Shown: one piece after another, positions 25,634 to 34,111 of the stretch
How positions within the stretch are numbered: position 1 is the stretch's first letter
Layout of the letters: every line of letters begins with the position of its first letter
Origin: Deminuibacter soli
GTDB taxonomy: Bacteria; Bacteroidota; Bacteroidia; Chitinophagales; Chitinophagaceae
Assembly: GCF_003412455.1 (NCBI RefSeq)
Contig: NZ_QTJU01000006.1
Location: 62,001-126,000 of the forward strand
Direction: 5' to 3'
DNA: 64,000 nucleotides
Notes under the pieces: generated by a model
Seen by the model: only the letters and a program-made list of their open reading frames with translations
Database searches by the model: none
What the model was told of the DNA's origin: nothing
Program-made: the position numbers and the translations under genes

Positions 25634-28600
25634 ATGCGCATCCTGTATCTGTTAACACAAAGACAAGCACGCATGGCTGCCTCACAAAAAACACCGGCTC
25701 ATTTGCCAGCTGCACCTGCCACGCACAGTGCGGAGGCGAAAGACAAAGAGCGCTTTACTGCGCACAATAACCGGCACATACCACCTCCGCAGGCAGGCAA
25801 GGCTGCCGCACAAACGCATGTGCAGCACAATTTTGGCCAGGTACCGGTATTTGCCGCAACCGCCGCACGTGCAACAAAAGAAACAAGCGATAACAAGGAA
25901 CAGGATGATGCTGCTGATAAAAAAGAGCGGGAAACAACACCTGCCGCAGCATCGCGCTGTTATGTGCCTCCCATACAACTAAAGCCGTTATCACCTGCCA
26001 CCACACCGGTTACCACAGCACCGCCGGTGGTGCAAAATGTGGTGTCGCAACCGGGCGAACCACTGGCACCTGCCACCCGCTCATTTTTTGAGCCACGCTT
26101 TGGCCACAGCTTTGGCAATGTGCGTGTGCATACCAATGCAAAGGCAGAGGCATCGGCACAAGCAGTAAACGCACGCGCTTATACGGTTGGGCAAAACATT
26201 GTATTCAATTCAGGACAATATGCCCCCTCCACCACACAGGGCAGGCATTTGCTGGCGCATGAATTAAGTCATGTAGTGCAGCAGGGACGCGGTGCGCAGA
26301 ACCTGCCTTCGGTTATGCCGGGCAATTCACTGGAGCAGGACGCAGACAATGCGGCAACGGCTGTTACGCAAGGCATCGGGCCGGTAGCTGTTGCAGGTGC
26401 CAGTGCCCCGGGACTGGTGCGCGATGCCGAATCGATGATCAAAACATTAAACCCTGCCGCACTCAGCGATGCAGAACTGGAACGCGAAGTACGGCTGCTG
26501 CAGGGCGAGCTGGTGAAGCGGGCCAAAACAAGCGATCCCGATACAGAACGGCTGGTACAGGCACTTGACCGGCTGGAAGCAGAAGCCTTCAGGCGGCACT
26601 CGGTTTCCAAAGCACCCAGGAACCCGCTGATACCATCGGTAAAAGGTGGCAATGATAAAGAGCGGCTGGTGAATACCATCCAGCTTATACAAAGTGTAAA
26701 GCAGGTAGGCAGTGGTTTGTACACGATTGAGATAGACGGTGAAACAAAGAACCTTTCACAGAAAGATGTGGATGATGCCAATGGAAAAATTACCGCAGCT
26801 ATCAGGGATGGTATCAGGCAAACCGGCAGCAAGGCTGATTATGCGGAAGATGGGTACAATAACCAGTCTGCCATTGACAAAGAACACTGGATTGTTTCCA
26901 ACATAGTAAAAACCATTGGCCGTATCAAAGATCCCGGTCCGTTTTTACACATAGAAGTGGGGCGCGCGCGGTCGCTGGCAAAAGCAGCACAGAAAGCACT
27001 TGCAGATAAAAACTATGCCGTGGCTGCCAGCCTTATGGCCGATAGCGAAGCAGCTGCCACCAGTGCCAAAACCATGTACCAGATGTACTGGCAGGATATC
27101 ATCTCGGTAGGTGAAACCACCATTACGGTACTGGAATACACCAGGGATGCATCCTTTATTGCGCTTGGTATACTTGCCACCATTGCATCGGGCGGACTGG
27201 CAGCAGGCGTGTTATCAGCAGAAGCCGTGGGCGGCAGCGCTGCTACTGCGGGCGCCATTGCCACCTGGGCACCCATGGTAGGTAAACTGGGTGAGGCAGG
27301 CATGAAGGTGTATTACGGCGATAAGGTAGACTGGGGCCAGCTTGCGGTAGATGCAGTGGTAACACTTATCCTCAGCAAATTTGGCGGTAAGGTAGGCGAA
27401 GGTGTTGCGGCCCGCATTATTGGCCAAAACCCCGCAGCACAAAGCCTGGGCAAATACGTAGTGGCCAATATTGTGCAGAGCGTGATTGCAGGTAAGGCAT
27501 CGGCCGCATTTACGGTGGCAGTGAACAATGTTTACGCAAGGCTAAAGGGAGATAACAACGTAACCTGGGCCAGCTTTACAGACCAGCTGACCATACAAAT
27601 GCTTGATCCCAAAAGCACCTTCCTGGATATACTCAACGGCGCCATCTCCGGTTATGGACATGGCAAGGCCGCAACAACCACCAAACCGGCCCCCACAGCC
27701 GCCGCAGCACCCACACCCAGGCCTGCCGCAGCCAGTGGCGGCAGCACAGGTGCACCGGCCAAGGCAGCGCCGCCACCTGCAACCACCGCTGCACCCGCAC
27801 CTGTACTGCCCAAGGCACCTGCTGTTCAGGAACCACCCGTACTGCCGCCTGCAGGTAAAACAGGAACAGCACAGCTACCGCCGGCCATTAAACCACCTGC
27901 AGATACAGTAACGCCGGCAAAACCACCTGCCGAAGCCACCATACCGCAGCCCCCCAAACCTGCAGCCACCAACGAAGTGCCACCGGCTAAGGCACCGGCA
28001 GATACCACTGCCCCGCCACCTGCTGCGCCTAAAGCAACGGCAGCCGATATTCCGCCACCGCAGCCCAAACCGGCAGACAGTACTGGCAGCAAAGAAACCG
28101 TACCAGCCAAACCACCTGCTGCTGATGAAGTAACACCCATTAAACCCAAAACCGCGGCAGACGAGCCAGGCAATAAACCTGCTGCTGCAGGCAAAGCCCC
28201 TGCTGAGGAAGTGCCGCCTGCACCAGCCAAACCGGCAACAGCCAACGAACCCGGTGCAGGCAAAACACCTGCAGATGAAACCGGCACTGCAAAACCCGCA
28301 ACAGGCACGGGTGAAAACAAGGAAGGCGCAGCAGGCAAACCCGCTACACCCGGCGACACACCTGCCAAACCGCCTACGCCGGAAGAACTGCACGCGCAGA
28401 AACTGCAGGAAACCGTAAAAGAGTTTCAGACAGAGCTGAAGGATGCGATTGGCAAGGTAGAAGCAGCAGACGCGAATGTTGCAGCGGCGAAGGAAAACGC
28501 ACGACAATCCAAAGAAGCTTTAACAGAAGCGAATAAGAAACTGAAAGCCGCGCAGGCTGCCGCCAAGAAGGCGCAGGGCACACCAGACGAAGTAACGGCC

Positions 28601-29497
28601 ACCGCAGCAGCAAAAGACGCACAGGACGCGGCAGACATGGCCAAACAAACAGACGACAGCGCCAAACAGGCACTCACCGCGGCTACCGATACGCAGAAAG
28701 TGGCCAGGCAGGCAGAATCTGACGCGCGCCAGCTGGAAGCACAGGCACAACTGGAAGCCTCTGTTCCCAAACGGGAAGCCTTTGCGGCGAAGAGGGATAC
28801 CCTGCAAAAGCAACGCACCGAACTGGAAGTAAACCTGAAGGCCAAACAGGATGATCTCAGTCAGCTGATGAAAAAACTCGATACGGAATCGAGGAAGATG
28901 CCAAACCTGAAAGGTGATGCAAGAGCCGCCCAGCAGGAGAAACTAGACAAGCTGAATGACCGGATCGGCAAAGCGAAAGATGCACTGCGGCCACTGCAGG
29001 ATGAGCACGCTGTGCTGAATGCAAAAATTAAGGCAGCAGAAGTAGAACTGCAGCAGGAAATAGAACGCTCCAGTGCCATACCCGAAGATGTGCAGGAAGA
29101 CCTGAGAAAGGCCGCACGCCCCAAAGAGCTGAATGATTATGTGGCGCAGAAAGCGAAGATGGACCCGGCTACCAGGCAGCCTATTGACCCGGTGTATAAC
29201 AAACCGGTATCAGTGTTAAGTCCTGACCATATTTACCCGGTAGCCAAAATCATGAAGTTGCCCGGCTTTAACAGGCTTTCGCGCACACAGCAGATCGAGA
29301 TACTAACGCTGCGCGAAAACATTATGGGTATTGACCCATCTGTAAACTTTGGCAAGCGCGACCGCTCCTGGGCCGAATACGAAGGTTTGCAGGAAGCCGG
29401 CCCTATTGACCCGGCTATCAGAAAACAACTGATACAGGCAGAAAATGTGGCTAAATTAGCTGTAGAAAAAGCGATCAAAGAAAGACTGAAAGAATAA
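25634..29497 (+). CDS. DUF4157-containing polymorphic toxin with C-terminal HNH nuclease
   Basis: 1287 residues; an alternative ATG at 25673 would remove 13. Order: disordered Ala/Pro/Thr-rich N-terminus (1-135); DUF4157 module (about 136-245: FFEPRFGHSFGNVRVH, zinc-binding HELSH at 209-213, then EQDADNAA); a helical region; a Gly/Ala-rich hydrophobic segment (about 505-560); a Pro/Ala/Lys-rich linker (about 690-910); a long charged coiled coil (about 915-1160); and a C-terminal HNH-type nuclease with Asp1198-His1199 in SPDHIYPVAKI, Asn1229 in LREN, and a VNFGKRDRSW segment. There is no Sec signal peptide. DUF4157 proteins are known cargo of extracellular contractile injection systems and other polymorphic toxin routes; no injection machine is encoded here. 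The likely action is cleavage of DNA in a target cell. The stop overlaps the next start as TAATG. Confidence 0.82.
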   Translation: MRILYLLTQRQARMAASQKTPAHLPAAPATHSAEAKDKERFTAHNNRHIPPPQAGKAAAQTHVQHNFGQVPVFAATAARATKETSDNKEQDDAADKKERETTPAAASRCYVPPIQLKPLSPATTPVTTAPPVVQNVVSQPGEPLAPATRSFFEPRFGHSFGNVRVHTNAKAEASAQAVNARAYTVGQNIVFNSGQYAPSTTQGRHLLAHELSHVVQQGRGAQNLPSVMPGNSLEQDADNAATAVTQGIGPVAVAGASAPGLVRDAESMIKTLNPAALSDAELEREVRLLQGELVKRAKTSDPDTERLVQALDRLEAEAFRRHSVSKAPRNPLIPSVKGGNDKERLVNTIQLIQSVKQVGSGLYTIEIDGETKNLSQKDVDDANGKITAAIRDGIRQTGSKADYAEDGYNNQSAIDKEHWIVSNIVKTIGRIKDPGPFLHIEVGRARSLAKAAQKALADKNYAVAASLMADSEAAATSAKTMYQMYWQDIISVGETTITVLEYTRDASFIALGILATIASGGLAAGVLSAEAVGGSAATAGAIATWAPMVGKLGEAGMKVYYGDKVDWGQLAVDAVVTLILSKFGGKVGEGVAARIIGQNPAAQSLGKYVVANIVQSVIAGKASAAFTVAVNNVYARLKGDNNVTWASFTDQLTIQMLDPKSTFLDILNGAISGYGHGKAATTTKPAPTAAAAPTPRPAAASGGSTGAPAKAAPPPATTAAPAPVLPKAPAVQEPPVLPPAGKTGTAQLPPAIKPPADTVTPAKPPAEATIPQPPKPAATNEVPPAKAPADTTAPPPAAPKATAADIPPPQPKPADSTGSKETVPAKPPAADEVTPIKPKTAADEPGNKPAAAGKAPAEEVPPAPAKPATANEPGAGKTPADETGTAKPATGTGENKEGAAGKPATPGDTPAKPPTPEELHAQKLQETVKEFQTELKDAIGKVEAADANVAAAKENARQSKEALTEANKKLKAAQAAAKKAQGTPDEVTATAAAKDAQDAADMAKQTDDSAKQALTAATDTQKVARQAESDARQLEAQAQLEASVPKREAFAAKRDTLQKQRTELEVNLKAKQDDLSQLMKKLDTESRKMPNLKGDARAAQQEKLDKLNDRIGKAKDALRPLQDEHAVLNAKIKAAEVELQQEIERSSAIPEDVQEDLRKAARPKELNDYVAQKAKMDPATRQPIDPVYNKPVSVLSPDHIYPVAKIMKLPGFNRLSRTQQIEILTLRENIMGIDPSVNFGKRDRSWAEYEGLQEAGPIDPAIRKQLIQAENVAKLAVEKAIKERLKE

Positions 29498-30111
29498 TGA
29501 AACACCAACGTAAAATAGGCAGCTGGGTGGTGGTGGCCGATTGCGGGGAAGCACTATCGCCCCAGGCCGAATCGTTGCTTGATGCCATTGAACAACTCGA
29601 TGCAGCCGGTCCGCCGGTACAAAACGGCACCACCATACAATTTGGCTGGTCACTGTTAACCCTGCGCGACTTCAACGGCGAGCTGCATGTATGCGAGCCC
29701 TATTTCGCCGGTGATCCCTTTACCAGCGTGATGCCCTTTGTAGACAATACCCTGCAGGTACTGAAAGGCCAGGCCGCCCTGCTGGAGCAGCTGGGTGTTA
29801 GCCCGGTAGATATCCGCTTCAGTGATAAAATAGGCGTAGCCAAAGGCTGCCTGCAGCAGGATCATATTTACCTGGTACGTGAAGAACCGGTGGATGCCGA
29901 AGATTCTGGCTGGTACATCGGCCTGTACGGCGAACCGAAAGACAGGCCTATGTCAGAAATAGACCTGCTCAGCATTTATGAAGTCTTTAACCAGCGCTAC
30001 GCCTTACTCGATGTAATGACCCTGCCCCCCGGCTTCCGCGTATCTTTCACCGGCGACGTTATAGAGGCAGTGATGGATGGGAATGGGGAGATGCACCGGG
30101 TGCAGGCGTGA
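29497..30111 (+). CDS. Probable immunity protein, Imm33/DUF2185-like
   Basis: 204 residues. The ATG shares one base with the toxin stop codon (TAATG), implying translational coupling. The C-terminal half carries SDKIGVAKGCLQQDHIYLV followed by REEP and DSGWYIGLYGE, which matches the pattern of the DUF2185/Imm33 family; the N-terminal half (FGWSLLTLRDFNGELHVCEP) resembles the extension seen in longer members. Acidic overall with no signal peptide, as expected for a cytoplasmic inhibitor of a basic nuclease. The role follows from family and position: protecting the producer from the HNH domain of the upstream protein. The recognition is by motif, not alignment. Confidence 0.7.
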   Translation: MKHQRKIGSWVVVADCGEALSPQAESLLDAIEQLDAAGPPVQNGTTIQFGWSLLTLRDFNGELHVCEPYFAGDPFTSVMPFVDNTLQVLKGQAALLEQLGVSPVDIRFSDKIGVAKGCLQQDHIYLVREEPVDAEDSGWYIGLYGEPKDRPMSEIDLLSIYEVFNQRYALLDVMTLPPGFRVSFTGDVIEAVMDGNGEMHRVQA

Positions 30112-30190
30112 ACGTGAATCGTCAGTCGGCAGTCGTGTCCAAAGGGCTCCCTTGGAGAGTGATCTTAGCGAATTTTTCCTTGCCCCGCCC

Positions 30191-30250
30191 GCGGCTGTGT
30201 CTTCACAGCCGCTTGGTTTAGTGCGAAGGTGGCTGTGGGGACACAGCCAC
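30191..30250. repeat. Pair of related perfect hairpins, REP-like
   Basis: Two perfect 9-base-pair stems lie 16 bases apart: GCGGCTGTG-TCTT-CACAGCCGC (30191-30212) and GTGGCTGTG-GGGA-CACAGCCAC (30229-30250). They share the core GGCTGTG/CACAGCC. A third, bulged stem (TCCAAAGGG-CT-CCCTTGGA) lies just upstream near 30137-30155. No T run follows, so they are not standard terminators; they look like a repetitive extragenic element or a transcript-stabilising structure between the immunity gene and purL. Confidence 0.6.
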
Positions 30251-30368
30251 AGGCAAAACATTAAACCTCAAACCTTAAAACATAAAAACAATCAGGCACT
30301 TAAGCAATTAAACCATCGAACCCGCTTTCACATTTCATTAACGAGGCGCATCATTTAGCATTTTTGGA

Positions 30369-30376
30369 TACCTTTG
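30369..30376 (+). promoter_or_regulatory. Candidate -7 box of the purL promoter
   Basis: TACCTTTG matches TAnnTTTG; the start point would fall a few bases before the ATG at 30386. No clear TTTG element lies at the right distance, so support is partial. Confidence 0.35.
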
Positions 30377-30385
30377 CGGCCATAT

Positions 30386-33300
30386 ATGAACAGGATTTAC
30401 TTCTTCGAAATTCCGTCCGCAAAGGTTTATGCTGTACAAATAAACCGAGACCTCACGCCAGCCGATACAGAAAAATTAAGCTGGCTCTTCGGAGGCGCAC
30501 AATGCAAGTCAGCAACAACAGTAACCGGTTTCTTTGTTGGTCCAAGGGCAACCATGATTACGCCCTGGAGCACCAATGCCGTGGAAATTACCCAGAACAT
30601 GGATATCCAGGGCATCCTCCGTATTGAAGAATTTGAGCCCGTGCAGGCAGATGCCGATGGTTACGATCATATGCTGTTCCAGAAATACGACACGCTAGGC
30701 CAGGCCATCTTTACCATCAATATTCAGCCCGAGCCGGTACTCGAAATAAGCGATATCGCAGCCTACAACAAACAGGAAGGCTTATCCCTCAGCACCGAAG
30801 AGGTAGATTACCTGAACCAGCTGTCTGAAAAGCTGGGCCGCAAACTCACCGATTCTGAAGTGTTCGGTTTCTCACAGGTAAACTCAGAACACTGCCGTCA
30901 TAAAATATTCAACGGAACCTTTGTCATCGATGGTGAAGCACAACCCACCTCTTTGTTCAAACTCATCCGTAAAACATCAGAAGAAAACCCCAACGATATT
31001 GTCTCTGCCTACAAAGACAATGTGGCTTTTTTAAAAGGCCCCAAAGTACAGCAGTTCGCCCCTAAAAGGCCTGATGTACCGGAATACTACGAGATCAGGG
31101 ATTTCGATTCCGTTATTTCCCTGAAAGCCGAAACACACAACTTCCCTACTACGGTTGAACCATTTAACGGCGCAGCAACAGGCTCCGGCGGTGAAATCAG
31201 GGACAGGCTCGCAGGCGGCCAGGGTTCTTTGCCGCTGGCTGGTACCGCGGTGTACATGACCGCTCTTTCCAGGCTTGAAGAAAACCGCGAATGGGAAAAA
31301 GGCACGAAGGAAAGACAATGGCTGTACCAGACGCCCATGGACATCCTTATCAAAGCCTCCAACGGCGCCACCGATTTCGGTAACAAATTCGGCCAGCCCC
31401 TCATTACCGGTTCTGTGCTCACCTTCGAACACGAGGAAGATGGCAGAACACTGGGCTTCGATAAAGTAATTATGCTCGCAGGCGGTATTGGTTATGGCAA
31501 GGCCGACCAGGCACAGAAACAGAAACCCAAAGAAGGCGATAAGATTGTAATACTCGGCGGCGACAACTACCGCATTGGTATGGGTGGTGCAGCCGTATCT
31601 TCTGCAGATACCGGCGCTTTTGGCTCAGGCATTGAGCTGAACGCCATTCAGCGCTCTAACCCCGAAATGCAGAAAAGAGCAGCCAATACCGTTCGCGGTA
31701 TGGTAGAAAACGATACCAATTCCATCATCTCTATTCACGACCACGGTGCAGGCGGACATTTAAACTGTCTCTCTGAACTGGTAGAAGATACCGGCGGCCG
31801 CATCGACCTCGACAAGCTGCCCGTTGGCGACCCTACCCTGTCTGCGAAGGAAATCATCGGCAACGAATCGCAGGAGCGCATGGGCCTGGTTATTGGCCAG
31901 CAACACATCGACCTGCTGAAGAAAATAGCCGATCGCGAACGCAGTCCCATGTACACCGTGGGTGATGTTACCGGTGATCATCATTTCTCTTTTGCTTCTT
32001 CCAGCAAAGATGTAAAACCCATAGATCTTGAGCTGAAAGATATGTTCGGCCGCTCACCCAAAGTGGTGATGGAAGACAAAACCATCAACAGGAAATACCA
32101 GCCCGTTACCTACAAAACCGGTCAGCTGCACCAGTACCTGGAGCAGGTATTGCAGCTGGAAGCCGTGGCATCGAAAGACTGGTTAACCAATAAAGTAGAC
32201 CGCTGTGTAGGCGGCCGTGTTGCCAAACAGCAATGCGCAGGCCCGCTGCAGCTGCCGTTGAACAACTGCGGCGTAATGGCACTCGATTTCCAGGGCAAAC
32301 ATGGTATTGCCACATCTGTAGGTCATGCACCTGTTGCCGCACTGATTGATGCAGCAGCCGGCAGCCGTAACGCCATTGCAGAATCACTCACCAACATTGT
32401 ATGGGCGCCTTTAAAAGACGGTCTGAAGAGCGTATCGCTTTCAGCCAACTGGATGTGGGCCTGTAAAAACGAAGGTGAAGACGCCCGTTTGTACCAGGCA
32501 GTAAAAGCCTGTTCTGATTTCGCCATTGCACTGGGCATCAACATACCTACCGGTAAAGATTCCCTGTCAATGAAACAGAAATACGCCGGCAGCGAAGTAA
32601 TTGCACCGGGTACCGTTATCATTTCAGCAGCCGGCCATTGTGATGATATTACAGCCGTGGTAGAACCCGTACTGCAGAAAAATGGTGGTGCGGTTTATTA
32701 TATCAACCTTACCACCGGTGGTTTCAAACTCGGCGGTTCTTCTTTTGCGCAGATACGCAACAAAATTGGTGACGAAACACCGGATGTACAGGATGCTGCA
32801 CAGCTGAAGAATGTATTCAATACCATACAGCAGTTAATCAAAGCCGGTAAAATACAGGCTGGTCATGATGTGGCGAGCGGTGGCCTCATCACCACCCTGC
32901 TCGAAATGTGTTTTGCAGACAGGAACCTCGGCGCACAGCTCGATTTGTCTGCACTGGGCAGTGATGACATTATTAAAACATTGTTTGCAGAAAATGCAGG
33001 CATCGTATTCCAGGCAGATGCAGGCGCAGAAGCAGTGCTGAACGCAGCAGGCATTACCTTCCACAAAATAGGTACGGTTACTGAAACAGCAACGCTCACC
33101 ATTCAGCACAACGGCAGCAGCTATAGCTTTGCCATTGATGAACTGAGAGATACCTGGTTTAAAACCTCGTACCTGCTTGATCAGCAGCAGAGCGGTAAAG
33201 TAAAAGCGAAAGAACGTTACGACAACTATAAGAACCAGGTATTGAAATACCAGTTCCCCGCACAGTTCGATGGTAAAAAACCGGTGATCGATGCAACCAA

Positions 33301-34057
33301 ACCAAGACCGAAGGCGGCCATTCTCAGGGAAAAAGGCAGCAATTCGGAAAGAGAACTGGCCAACGCCATGTACCTCGCAGGTTTTGATGTAAAAGACGTG
33401 CACATGACTGATTTAATCACCGGCCGCGAAACACTGGAAGACATCCAGTTCCTCGGTGCGGTGGGTGGTTTCTCCAACTCAGATGTACTGGGCTCTGCGA
33501 AAGGCTGGGCAGGTGCATTCTTATACAACGACAAGGCACGTATTGCGCTGGAGAACTTCTTTAAGCGCGAAGACACGCTTTCTGTTGGTATCTGTAATGG
33601 CTGCCAGTTGTTTATTGAGCTGGGTTTAATCAACACCGATCATGCAGAGAAGCCAAAAATGCTGCACAACGAAAGCCGCAAACACGAAAGCATCTTTACT
33701 TCGCTCACCATACCGCAGAACAATTCCGTGATGCTGTCTACCCTGGCAGGCGCTACGCTGGGTGTTTGGGTATCGCATGGTGAAGGCAGGTTTAGCTTAC
33801 CGTATGCAGAAGACCAATACCAGATTGTTGCGAAATATGCCTACGAAGGTTACCCCGCCAATCCGAATGGCTCTGATTACCATACAGCGATGATGTGTGA
33901 TACAACCGGCCGTCACCTGGTAACCATGCCACACCTTGAACGTTCTTTGTTCCAGTGGCATTGGGCCAACTATCCACAGGGCCGCAAAGACGAAGTATCT
34001 CCCTGGATGGAAGCCTTTGTTAACGCCAGGAAATGGATTGAGCATACTGCTAAATAA
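30386..34057 (+). CDS. purL: Phosphoribosylformylglycinamidine synthase, large single-chain form
   Basis: Converts FGAR, ATP and glutamine to FGAM in de novo purine synthesis (EC 6.3.5.3). 1223 residues from the ATG at 30386, the size of the one-chain enzyme found in proteobacteria and many Bacteroidota. Order: N-terminal PurS-like part; linker region with SEVFGFSQVNSEHCRHKIFNG; two AIRS-type ATP-binding halves (ETHNFPTTVEPFNGAATGSGG, later HGAGGHLNCLSELVEDTGG); and a C-terminal class I glutaminase with nucleophile Cys1070 in VGICNGCQLF. In-frame codons before this ATG (TTG at 30374) are less likely starts. A terminator follows the stop codon. Confidence 0.97.
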   Translation: MNRIYFFEIPSAKVYAVQINRDLTPADTEKLSWLFGGAQCKSATTVTGFFVGPRATMITPWSTNAVEITQNMDIQGILRIEEFEPVQADADGYDHMLFQKYDTLGQAIFTINIQPEPVLEISDIAAYNKQEGLSLSTEEVDYLNQLSEKLGRKLTDSEVFGFSQVNSEHCRHKIFNGTFVIDGEAQPTSLFKLIRKTSEENPNDIVSAYKDNVAFLKGPKVQQFAPKRPDVPEYYEIRDFDSVISLKAETHNFPTTVEPFNGAATGSGGEIRDRLAGGQGSLPLAGTAVYMTALSRLEENREWEKGTKERQWLYQTPMDILIKASNGATDFGNKFGQPLITGSVLTFEHEEDGRTLGFDKVIMLAGGIGYGKADQAQKQKPKEGDKIVILGGDNYRIGMGGAAVSSADTGAFGSGIELNAIQRSNPEMQKRAANTVRGMVENDTNSIISIHDHGAGGHLNCLSELVEDTGGRIDLDKLPVGDPTLSAKEIIGNESQERMGLVIGQQHIDLLKKIADRERSPMYTVGDVTGDHHFSFASSSKDVKPIDLELKDMFGRSPKVVMEDKTINRKYQPVTYKTGQLHQYLEQVLQLEAVASKDWLTNKVDRCVGGRVAKQQCAGPLQLPLNNCGVMALDFQGKHGIATSVGHAPVAALIDAAAGSRNAIAESLTNIVWAPLKDGLKSVSLSANWMWACKNEGEDARLYQAVKACSDFAIALGINIPTGKDSLSMKQKYAGSEVIAPGTVIISAAGHCDDITAVVEPVLQKNGGAVYYINLTTGGFKLGGSSFAQIRNKIGDETPDVQDAAQLKNVFNTIQQLIKAGKIQAGHDVASGGLITTLLEMCFADRNLGAQLDLSALGSDDIIKTLFAENAGIVFQADAGAEAVLNAAGITFHKIGTVTETATLTIQHNGSSYSFAIDELRDTWFKTSYLLDQQQSGKVKAKERYDNYKNQVLKYQFPAQFDGKKPVIDATKPRPKAAILREKGSNSERELANAMYLAGFDVKDVHMTDLITGRETLEDIQFLGAVGGFSNSDVLGSAKGWAGAFLYNDKARIALENFFKREDTLSVGICNGCQLFIELGLINTDHAEKPKMLHNESRKHESIFTSLTIPQNNSVMLSTLAGATLGVWVSHGEGRFSLPYAEDQYQIVAKYAYEGYPANPNGSDYHTAMMCDTTGRHLVTMPHLERSLFQWHWANYPQGRKDEVSPWMEAFVNARKWIEHTAK

Positions 34058-34077
34058 CAAGAACTGATATAAATGCA

Positions 34078-34111
34078 AAGCCGCCCCGATTAAAACCGGG
34101 GCGGTTTTTTT
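34078..34111 (+). terminator. Rho-independent terminator of purL
   Basis: CCGCCCCG (34081-34088) pairs with CGGGGCGG (34097-34104) and is followed by seven or more T. The T run overlaps the stop codon of the convergent helicase gene at 34110-34112, so the two genes are tightly packed. Confidence 0.9.

Noticed and set aside
27826-28507. Long minus-strand frames (180 and 210 codons) opposite the toxin linker
   Set aside because: They arise from the Pro/Ala-rich, GC-skewed linker of the toxin gene; the products are low-complexity Gly/Ala/Cys or Phe/Cys strings.
25634-30111. A complete contractile injection system
   Set aside because: No sheath, tube, baseplate, spike or AAA ATPase genes of such a machine are present anywhere in the window; only a possible cargo is.
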